Positions 1-5,053 of a stretch of DNA of 7,051 nucleotides are shown one piece after another. The stretch's first letter is position 1. Every line of letters starts with the position of its first letter. The stretch is from NCBI GenBank assembly GCA_003245875.1, contig QKBW01000013.1:1-7051 (forward strand), written 5' to 3'. Made by a program: the position numbers and the translations under genes. The stretch is from Candidatus Kaiserbacteria bacterium (GTDB taxonomy: Bacteria; Patescibacteriota; Minisyncoccia; Phycocordibacterales; UBA918). Under the pieces are notes generated by a model. The model was not told the DNA's origin and did not search any database. It worked only from the letters and a program-made list of their open reading frames with translations.

Positions 1-2
1 AG

Positions 3-413
3 ATCGAAGGTATCGAGCTTTGGTTTAAGGACGGCGAGGTGATCAAATCAAAAGCCACCAAAAATCACGACCTACTCAAGCAGATGCTCAAAACGAAAGG
101 TGGCAATAGACTCGGTGAATTTTCGCTAACCGACAGCCGTCTTTCACGCATTGATAAGTTTATGGCTGAAATACTGTATGACGAAAATACTGGCGGGAAA
201 TTCGGCAATACCCATATAGCCCTCGGCGCATCATTTCACGAGTGTTATCGTGGTGATCAAAGCAAGGTAGGGAAGGGAGGATGGGATAAACTTGGTTTCA
301 ACAGCTCTGTCATCCACCACGACATCATCTCCACCACCGACCGCATCGTCACCGCAACCCTCCAAAACGGCAAATCAAAGGTGATTTACAAAGACGGAAA
401 ATTTACGGTATAA
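3..413 (+). CDS. M29-family metallo-aminopeptidase, C-terminal part (5' end outside window)
   Basis: The frame is open from the left edge to the TAA at 411-413, so only the last 136 residues are visible. The family is usually about 360-410 residues. M29 enzymes (AmpS/AmpT type) remove N-terminal residues from peptides using two metal ions in the cytoplasm. The visible fragment carries the family's C-terminal ligand motifs in the right order: L-G-E at about residue 39 (the Glu ligand), H-I-A-L-G at about 71 (His ligand), and N-S-S-V-I-H-H-D near 99-107, giving the H-x-D pair. The GTG at 39 is an internal valine and not a start, because homology-like sequence continues upstream of it. A small hairpin follows the stop. 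The gene has no evident functional link with the condensin genes downstream. Family assignment is confident; substrate preference cannot be read. Confidence 0.85.
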   Translation: MEGIELWFKDGEVIKSKATKNHDLLKQMLKTKGGNRLGEFSLTDSRLSRIDKFMAEILYDENTGGKFGNTHIALGASFHECYRGDQSKVGKGGWDKLGFNSSVIHHDIISTTDRIVTATLQNGKSKVIYKDGKFTV

Positions 414-414
414 A

Positions 415-429
415 CCGAAAACCTTTCGG
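415..429 (+). terminator. Possible weak terminator hairpin after the aminopeptidase
   Basis: CCGAAA (415-420), loop ACC, TTTCGG (424-429) form a perfect 6-bp stem one base after the stop codon. There is no T-run behind it, so classical intrinsic termination is doubtful. A 6-bp stem can arise by chance in a window this size. The position right after a stop, and the CCGAAA/TTTCGG core shared with the hairpin at 1248-1274, are the only arguments in favour. Confidence 0.3.
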
Positions 430-475
430 ACCAAAACCTCCTCTACGCCATCTTTGCAATACAATAAAAAAGACG

Positions 476-484
476 TGCTACAAT
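476..484 (+). promoter_or_regulatory. Extended -10 promoter of scpA, predicted leaderless
   Basis: TGC-TACAAT: an extended -10 (TGn) followed by a hexamer matching TATAAT at five of six positions. It ends 6 bases before the ATG at 491, so transcription would start at about the A of the ATG. A poor -35 (TTGCAA, 454-459) lies at a 19-base spacing. No Shine-Dalgarno sequence could fit or is present. Confidence 0.65.
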
Positions 485-490
485 TTACCC

Positions 491-1237
491 ATGTCTGAAA
501 CTGTGGCGCTAGATGTGCAGGTGTTGTCGGTAAAAACCAAGGTCTTTGAAGGGCCGTTGGAGCTTTTGCTTGAGCTGGTCGAAAAGCGAAAGCTTCTCAT
601 TAACGACATCAGCCTAGCAACCGTTACCGATGAATACATGGCGACCGTTTCTTCCATGCAAGAACAGTCGCTGCCACACACAGCACAGTTTGTGCAGCTG
701 GCCGCCACACTGCTTCTTATTAAGTCAAAATCGCTTTTGCCGGTCTTGGAACTGACCGATGAAGAAGAATCAGCCATTGAAGACTTGGAAGAACGCTTGA
801 AACAATACCAAGTGTATCGTGACGCCGGCAAGTTGGTTGAAAAAGTGTTTGGACGACAATACATGTTTGCGCGCACGTATCGACCGAGCGACGAGCCGCT
901 TTTTGTACTTGATCAATTCACCGCACTACAACCTTTGGAGGAAGCTATGCGCGCCCTTGTCTCCAATTTGCCGGTTACCACCACACGACCCAAAGTACAA
1001 GTACGTCCGGTTATTTCACTTGATGAAATGATCGCGCGCTTAGAAACACGCGTACAGCAGGCGCTCCGCACTACATTCAGTGAACTGGTTGCCGGAGAGA
1101 CAGAACCAAAAACGGTGATCGTGGGTTTTTTGGCGATCCTTGAAAGTGTCAAGCAAGGAAGTATCTTAGTGGCGCAAATGGAACGTTTTGCTGATATTGA
1201 AATTGAGAGACAAGAAGTGTCTATTCCTCGGTACTAA
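491..1237 (+). CDS. scpA: Segregation and condensation protein A (kleisin subunit of SMC-ScpAB)
   Basis: ScpA is the kleisin that bridges the two SMC heads and binds ScpB, forming the ring complex that compacts and segregates the chromosome. The 248-residue product is of normal family length. Its N-terminus has the hallmark F-E-G-P-L-E-L-L-L (residues 19-27) followed by L-I-N-D-I and the T-D-E-Y-M segment that contacts the SMC neck. F-V-Q-L-A-A-T-L-L-L-I-K-S-K-S-L-L-P (67-84) is the second signature. An acidic linker (about 88-105) follows, and a C-terminal winged helix around V-G-F-L-A-I-L-E (211-218) should bind the SMC head. The ATG at 491 is chosen because a -10 box lies just upstream and the first conserved motif is near residue 19. 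scpB follows 62 bases later behind a hairpin and its own promoter. No smc gene is in view. Confidence 0.95.
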   Translation: MSETVALDVQVLSVKTKVFEGPLELLLELVEKRKLLINDISLATVTDEYMATVSSMQEQSLPHTAQFVQLAATLLLIKSKSLLPVLELTDEEESAIEDLEERLKQYQVYRDAGKLVEKVFGRQYMFARTYRPSDEPLFVLDQFTALQPLEEAMRALVSNLPVTTTRPKVQVRPVISLDEMIARLETRVQQALRTTFSELVAGETEPKTVIVGFLAILESVKQGSILVAQMERFADIEIERQEVSIPRY

Positions 1238-1247
1238 TTAACAGCAG

Positions 1248-1274
1248 GGCCGAAAAAGCGGAGCTTTTTCGGCC
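1248..1274 (+). terminator. Perfect 12-bp hairpin between scpA and scpB
   Basis: GGCCGAAAAAGC (1248-1259), loop GGA, GCTTTTTCGGCC (1263-1274). The stem is perfect, and both its length and its place 10 bases after the scpA stop suit a transcription terminator. There is no T-run after the stem (TAAAACC follows); the only T5 lies inside the 3' arm. It could instead be an mRNA 3'-end stabiliser, or an element acting on the scpB promoter, whose -35 position would fall in the right arm. Confidence 0.55.
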
Positions 1275-1282
1275 TAAAACCA

Positions 1283-1291
1283 TGCTACACT
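1283..1291 (+). promoter_or_regulatory. Extended -10 promoter of scpB, predicted leaderless
   Basis: TGC-TACACT, an extended -10 with a four-of-six hexamer, ends 8 bases before the ATG at 1300. Predicted initiation is at about 1298-1300. No Shine-Dalgarno is present. The box is nearly the same as the one before scpA: both share TGCTACA and a CCCAT next to the start codon. Confidence 0.6.
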
Positions 1292-1299
1292 ACACCCAT

Positions 1300-1833
1300 A
1301 TGTCACTTGATGCCATTTTGGAGGGGGTGCTGTTCTATAAGGCTGCGCCAATGAAAATAAAGGAATTGGCAGCATTGACTGAAAGTAGTGAAGAAGCAGT
1401 GCACGCTGCCCTCACTACCCTCAGTGAACGCCTCTCTGGAGGGATGTGTCTTATCGTTACCGAAAGCGAAGCCTTGCTAACGACCGCACCGGAACTCACA
1501 GGCACCATCGCACAGCTGCGTAAAGCAGAGCTCTCACGCGACATCGGTAAGGCCGGAGCAGAAACACTGGCCATTGTGCTCTATCGAGGCCCTATTGCAC
1601 GTTCAGAGATAGACCGCATTCGTGGGGTAAATTCAAGTTATATTTTGCGAAACCTCGCCATACGTGGTCTCATTGAACGCAGTGGTGAAAGTAAACGAGT
1701 GACCTATAGTATCACTCCCCAGTTACTCCAGCACCTCGGTATCAGTAACAAGCAATCCCTACCTGGCTTTACCGACATTATGGCCGCCCTAACAGCCTAT
1801 GAAGCGGCGCAAGACGCAGCCGAGGACGCATGA
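1300..1833 (+). CDS. scpB: Segregation and condensation protein B
   Basis: ScpB is a dimeric double winged-helix protein that binds the middle of the ScpA kleisin in the SMC condensin. The 177-residue product is about the usual length. The first winged helix spans roughly residues 3-65. The second holds the clearest signature, E-T-L-A-I-V-L-Y-R-G-P-I-A-R-S-E-I (88-104) followed by I-R-G-V-N-S, with L-R-N-L-A-I-R-G-L-I-E next. The protein ends in an Ala/Glu/Asp-rich tail. I chose the ATG at 1300 because M-S-L-D-A-I-L-E-G matches the usual ScpB beginning. An in-frame ATG at 1282 lies upstream of and inside the probable -10 box. The TGA stop (1831-1833) also supplies the TG of the next gene's extended -10. 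The gene lies in the usual order after scpA. Confidence 0.93.
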   Translation: MSLDAILEGVLFYKAAPMKIKELAALTESSEEAVHAALTTLSERLSGGMCLIVTESEALLTTAPELTGTIAQLRKAELSRDIGKAGAETLAIVLYRGPIARSEIDRIRGVNSSYILRNLAIRGLIERSGESKRVTYSITPQLLQHLGISNKQSLPGFTDIMAALTAYEAAQDAAEDA

Positions 1834-1839
1834 TATAGT
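1831..1839 (+). promoter_or_regulatory. Extended -10 promoter of the carboxypeptidase gene, overlapping the scpB stop
   Basis: TGA-TATAGT: the scpB stop codon TGA forms the TGn extension, followed by a hexamer matching TATAAT at five of six positions. It ends 7 bases before the ATG at 1847, again predicting initiation at or next to the A of the start codon. No -35 and no Shine-Dalgarno are seen. Confidence 0.6.
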
Positions 1840-1846
1840 GACAGCT

Positions 1847-2845
1847 ATGGAAGAGGAGTCATTTGCCCCAGAAAGCGTAAAGATGCAAAAAAATATAAGC
1901 ATTACGCCACGAGAGCCGGTAGTGCGGCAGTTACTCTTGGTGGGGGGAGTGCTTTTACTAATCTTCGGCGGTGGTATCTACCAGCAAGTAAAGCATAGGG
2001 ATATCCAAAGCGAGACAGCTGTCATGGACACAGGCGCTGCTTCCTCTACCTCTTCACAGTCGGTTGACCAATTTGCTAATATAACTATCACAGCCAAAGC
2101 AGCTTTTGTTTTTGATACCCAAACACAAAAGGTACTCTATACAAAAAACGCTGACGAATCTCTGCCTTTGGCATCTTTGACTAAACTTATGACCGCCACT
2201 CTTGCGTATGAGGTTTTGGCTGACACAGATACCGTCACCATCACACCTGATGCCATTTGGCAGGATGGGAATTCAGGCTTTGAGCCTGGCGACATTTTTA
2301 CTCGACAAACACTGTCTGACTTAACACTACAATCTTCATCTAACGACGGCGCTTTCGCCCTTGCGGTCGCTGCCGGCAATGCACTCACGCAAGGAGGTGG
2401 CGCAGCAGCCTTTGTCAAAGCAATGAATATCAAGGCGTCAGAACTTTCCCTGACCAATACCTATTTCCGTAATCCGACCGGCCTCGATGTTTCCGCTACC
2501 GAAGCAGGCGCATATGGCTCTGCGCGAGATATGGCATTCTTAATGCAGTATATTATTACCACCTATCCGAACCTGCTCCAAAGCACCACAGACGCTGCAG
2601 ACGTATTCCAAAGCCAAGCTGGCTTGGTATATCAAAGCACAAACACCAACCATGATACTGACAGTATTCCACGACTGATAGGCTCAAAAACCGGCTATAC
2701 AGATCTCGCCGGCGGTAACTTAACTGTTGCGTTTGATGCCAGTGTTAACCATCCTATTATTGTGGTCGTCCTTGGTTCAACGTACAGTAAGCGCTTTACT
2801 GATGTTGAGACTTTAGTTACGGCAGCTATGCATAGTGTACAATAG
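1847..2845 (+). CDS. Membrane-anchored D-alanyl-D-alanine carboxypeptidase (peptidase S11, PBP5-like)
   Basis: This penicillin-binding serine enzyme removes the terminal D-Ala from peptidoglycan stem peptides outside the membrane, limiting cross-linking. All three active-site motifs are present: S-L-T-K (residues 110-113, nucleophile S110), S-S-N (164-166) and K-T-G (281-283). The S11-typical N-P-T-G-L-D also lies between the last two. The 332-residue protein has a short cytoplasmic N-terminus, one hydrophobic segment (about 28-44) and a Ser/Thr-rich linker. It stops soon after the K-T-G strands, so it lacks the PBP5 C-terminal beta domain and amphipathic anchor; the uncleaved N-terminal helix probably holds it in the membrane. 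The frame is open back to an ATG at 1799, inside scpB. I prefer 1847 because the -10 box at 1831-1839 points to it; the ATG at 1883 is a less likely alternative. mraY follows after 8 bases. Confidence 0.92.
   Translation: MEEESFAPESVKMQKNISITPREPVVRQLLLVGGVLLLIFGGGIYQQVKHRDIQSETAVMDTGAASSTSSQSVDQFANITITAKAAFVFDTQTQKVLYTKNADESLPLASLTKLMTATLAYEVLADTDTVTITPDAIWQDGNSGFEPGDIFTRQTLSDLTLQSSSNDGAFALAVAAGNALTQGGGAAAFVKAMNIKASELSLTNTYFRNPTGLDVSATEAGAYGSARDMAFLMQYIITTYPNLLQSTTDAADVFQSQAGLVYQSTNTNHDTDSIPRLIGSKTGYTDLAGGNLTVAFDASVNHPIIVVVLGSTYSKRFTDVETLVTAAMHSVQ
2838..2843 (+). promoter_or_regulatory. Probable -10 box of mraY, overlapping the upstream stop codon
   Basis: TACAAT matches the -10 consensus at five of six positions and ends 10 bases before the mraY ATG. 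Its last base is the first base of the TAG that stops the carboxypeptidase gene. A TG lies directly in front of the hexamer but one base closer than the extended -10 spacing. The predicted leader is only about 3-4 bases, without Shine-Dalgarno. A 10-bp palindrome (CTATGCATAG, 2826-2835) abuts the box; palindromes of that size are expected by chance. Confidence 0.45.
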
Positions 2846-2853
2846 TCATTATT

Positions 2854-3927
2854 ATGGAACTCGCTCTGATCAAAGCCTTTTTGCCGACCGCAATCGCCTT
2901 TACCGTAGGCATTGCTATGACTCCGGCCATTACACATTATCTGTACAAATACAAAATGTGGAAGAAAAAACCAGGCAAGGGTGTCGGGTATGGGGGGGGC
3001 GGCACTCCTATTTTTGATCAGTTACATAAAGAAAAGGACACCAACACACCACGCATGGGTGGTGTTGTTATCTGGTTGTCTGTTTTGGCCACAATCACTC
3101 TCTTTTACATAACGGAATATCTTTGGCCAAATTCATTCCTTGGTTCATTGAACTTCCTTTCACGCGAGCAAACGTGGCTGCCACTTTTTGCACTCTTGGT
3201 TGGTGCCGCGGTCGGTTTTGCTGATGACCTTTTAGTAGTACTTGGTACCGGCAAACATTTTGCCGGTGGCCTACCACTCTGGCAACGCATATTAGCAGTT
3301 TTTGCAACCGCTCTTTTTAGTGGCTGGTGGTTTTATGCAAAACTTGGTGTCTCCAGTATAAGTGTTTTTGATTTCACCCAATTACAACTTGGCTGGTGGT
3401 TTATTCCATTCTTCGTGTTTGTGGCACTGTGTATCTATATGAGTAGTGTTATCGACGGACTTGATGGGCTATCTGGTGGTGTTTTTCTTTTTATCTACGC
3501 TGCATATACGGGGATCGCATTCTACCAAGCTCAATACGATATTGCTGCACTATGTGCAACAGTCACCGGCGGTATATTGGCATTCTTGTGGTTTAATATC
3601 CCACCGGCTCGCTTCTACATGACAGAGACAGGCATCATGGCAATCACTATGATGCTCACAGTGATTGCTTTTATGACTGATGTTTTGGGGGACGGAAAGG
3701 GAGTCTCCGTGCTGCCCATCATTGCTTCACTGTTGTTTATAACTGTCGCCGCTAACACCATTCAGATACTTTCCAAAAAAATATTCCACAAGAAAGTATT
3801 TCGAGTCGCACCATTACACCATCACTTTGAGGCTATTGGGTGGCCGGCTTATAAAGTTACGATGCGGTACTGGATTCTCGGCTTTGTTTCGGCTGTTCTT
3901 GGTATGATCGTTGTCATAGCACTGTAA
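2854..3927 (+). CDS. mraY: Phospho-N-acetylmuramoyl-pentapeptide transferase (lipid I synthase)
   Basis: MraY transfers phospho-MurNAc-pentapeptide from UDP to undecaprenyl phosphate, making lipid I on the inner face of the membrane. The 357-residue protein has about ten hydrophobic segments and near-canonical length. Visible motifs are T-P-R-M-G-G (65-70), G-F-A-D-D (121-125, the Asp pair), I-D-G-L-D-G-L (200-206), and A-P-L-H-H-H-F-E (319-326). Two sites differ from the textbook enzyme. The F-M-G-D-x-G-S motif reads Y-M-T-E-T-G-I (255-261), putting Glu258 where the third catalytic Asp should be. The N-L-T-D-G-L-D motif reads S-V-I-D-G-L-D, losing the Asn. A glycine-rich insert (G-Y-G-G-G-G, 45-50), encoded partly by an 8-G run, precedes T-P-I-F. 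ftsW starts 4 bases after the stop. A WecA-like transferase is unlikely given the H-H-H motif and context. Confidence 0.93.
   Translation: MELALIKAFLPTAIAFTVGIAMTPAITHYLYKYKMWKKKPGKGVGYGGGGTPIFDQLHKEKDTNTPRMGGVVIWLSVLATITLFYITEYLWPNSFLGSLNFLSREQTWLPLFALLVGAAVGFADDLLVVLGTGKHFAGGLPLWQRILAVFATALFSGWWFYAKLGVSSISVFDFTQLQLGWWFIPFFVFVALCIYMSSVIDGLDGLSGGVFLFIYAAYTGIAFYQAQYDIAALCATVTGGILAFLWFNIPPARFYMTETGIMAITMMLTVIAFMTDVLGDGKGVSVLPIIASLLFITVAANTIQILSKKIFHKKVFRVAPLHHHFEAIGWPAYKVTMRYWILGFVSAVLGMIVVIAL
3247..3267 (+). repeat. Perfect 9-bp inverted repeat inside mraY
   Basis: ACCGGCAAA (3247-3255), loop CAT, TTTGCCGGT (3259-3267). It lies in the codons for T-G-K-H-F-A-G-G after the Asp-Asp motif. A 9-bp stem with a loop this short is somewhat unlikely by chance in 7 kb, but no function is evident and no T-run follows. 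Confidence 0.5.
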
Positions 3928-3931
3928 ACCT

Positions 3932-5032
3932 ATGCGAGCACACAAGCCAGACACATTGTTGCTCGTCCTTACTATTGCACTGACAATTAGTGGTTTTTTT
4001 ATTTTTACTTCTGCATCATTAAGCCTGCTAGCTCGCCCCGGAGCCTCATTTTGGTCCGTAGCCAGTAGTCAGATTCTCTTTGGTATCATCGGTGGTTCAT
4101 TGGCGTTATACGTCATGAGCTCTATTCACTACCGTTTTTGGCGTAAATATGCATTCTATATTTTTCTCCTCTCTCTCATATTGACCGCATTGGTTTTTAT
4201 TCCCGGTCTCGGTTTGGAAATTGGTGGAGCCAAACGATGGCTTGTGATCGCTGGGTTTTCTTTTCAGCCGGCAGAGTTTCTGAAGATAGGATTTATTATA
4301 TATGCTGCTACCTGGCTCTCCGGGATGCAACAACATATCAAGGAACCTTTTCGCGGAGCTTTCTCTTTTTTTGCAATTGTTGGTCTTGTTGGTGGACTAA
4401 TGCTTATGCAACCAGATACCGATACCTTCTTTATTATGGCAGCGGCTGCTACCGCCATGTTTTTGGCGGCCGGGGGACGTTGGCGCGATGTGGGATTGGT
4501 TATAATTGCCGGACTCATACTCTTGATAATGCTTGCGTTTATGCGACCGTACATCATGGACCGCCTTATGACATTCATCCATCCTGGAGATGACCCACAA
4601 GGCATAAGCTATCAGGTACAACAATCTTTAATTGCCATTGGGACCGGCGGGGCGTTTGGTCGTGGGTTTGGCCAGAGTGTGCAAAAATTCGACTATCTAC
4701 CAGAGCCTATTGGCGACTCAATTTTTGCCGTCTTTGCCGAAGAATTCGGCTTTCTGGGTACAACAGTACTTATCTTATTGCTCAGCGCATTTACATTTCG
4801 TGGTTTCCGTATCGCCTCACATTCAAAAGACCAATTTGGCATGCTGCTGGTAGTTGGCTTTATGTGTCTCATAACATTCCAAGCTTTTCTAAATATTGCA
4901 GCCATGCTAGCGGTAGTACCACTCGGAGGACTACCCTTACCTTTTATCAGTCATGGTGGTACCGCACTACTAGCAACCCTGGCTTCCGTCGGTATCGTGC
5001 TCAATGTGTCAAAGTACCAGCAAAAGCGGTAG
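3932..5032 (+). CDS. ftsW: Septal peptidoglycan glycosyltransferase, SEDS family (FtsW; RodA-like)
   Basis: SEDS proteins polymerise glycan strands from lipid II together with a class B penicillin-binding protein; FtsW does this at the division site. The 366-residue protein has about ten membrane segments. Signatures are G-G-A-K-R-W-L (98-104) with F-Q-P-A-E-F-L-K (111-118), and S-Y-Q-V-Q-Q-S-L-I-A-I-G-T-G-G (226-240). Next come Y-L-P-E-P-I-G-D (255-262), whose Asp262 corresponds to the essential SEDS Asp, and G-L-P-L-P-F-I-S-H-G-G (323-333) near the C-terminus. FtsW and RodA are hard to separate on sequence; placement between mraY and murG favours FtsW. It begins 4 bases after mraY with no Shine-Dalgarno and no convincing -10 box, so it is probably co-transcribed with mraY. 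The usual murD between them is missing. Confidence 0.9.
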   Translation: MRAHKPDTLLLVLTIALTISGFFIFTSASLSLLARPGASFWSVASSQILFGIIGGSLALYVMSSIHYRFWRKYAFYIFLLSLILTALVFIPGLGLEIGGAKRWLVIAGFSFQPAEFLKIGFIIYAATWLSGMQQHIKEPFRGAFSFFAIVGLVGGLMLMQPDTDTFFIMAAAATAMFLAAGGRWRDVGLVIIAGLILLIMLAFMRPYIMDRLMTFIHPGDDPQGISYQVQQSLIAIGTGGAFGRGFGQSVQKFDYLPEPIGDSIFAVFAEEFGFLGTTVLILLLSAFTFRGFRIASHSKDQFGMLLVVGFMCLITFQAFLNIAAMLAVVPLGGLPLPFISHGGTALLATLASVGIVLNVSKYQQKR

Positions 5033-5035
5033 TAA

Positions 5036-5044
5036 TGGTATACT
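5036..5044 (+). promoter_or_regulatory. Extended -10 promoter of murG
   Basis: TGG-TATACT, an extended -10 with a five-of-six hexamer, fits in the 21-base gap between ftsW and murG and ends 9 bases before the ATG at 5054. The predicted leader is 0-3 bases. No Shine-Dalgarno and no -35 are visible. A second AT-rich hexamer, TATAAA (5045-5050), is too close to the ATG to serve it. Confidence 0.55.
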
Positions 5045-5053
5045 TATAAACGT

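Noticed and set aside
39..41. GTG as the start of a small 124-residue protein at the left edge
   Set aside because: The frame is open to base 3 and upstream codons read as plausible M29 sequence; the metal-ligand motifs show it is the C-terminus of a longer enzyme.
819..1031. Small + strand frame inside scpA, and others inside ftsW (4237-4593) and gltX (6190-6468)
   Set aside because: They lie in alternative frames within well-identified genes, with no promoter or homology-like content.
1282..1299. Longer scpB start at ATG 1282 (M-L-H-Y-T-H before M-S-L-D)
   Set aside because: The extra codons overlap the probable -10 box, and M-S-L-D-A-I-L-E is the normal ScpB beginning.
1799..1846. Longer carboxypeptidase start at ATG 1799, overlapping scpB by 35 bases
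   Set aside because: The extra 16 residues lie inside scpB and upstream of the -10 box at 1831-1839, and look like out-of-frame scpB sequence.
2785..2801. Near-perfect palindrome near the end of the carboxypeptidase gene (CAGTAAGCGCT-T-TACTG)
   Set aside because: One inserted base breaks it, it lies in coding sequence away from any promoter, and it is weak compared with the other stems.
3640..3668. 8-bp inverted repeat GCAATCAC/GTGATTGC in mraY with a 13-base loop
   Set aside because: About one or two such matches are expected by chance when loops up to 20 bases are allowed.
3915..3931. A -10 box for ftsW in CATAGCACTGTAAACCT
   Set aside because: No hexamer matches the consensus at more than three positions; co-transcription with mraY is simpler.
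4681..4728. 9-bp inverted repeat GCAAAAATT/AATTTTTGC around the catalytic loop of ftsW
   Set aside because: The 30-base spacing makes a chance match of this size plausible in 7 kb.
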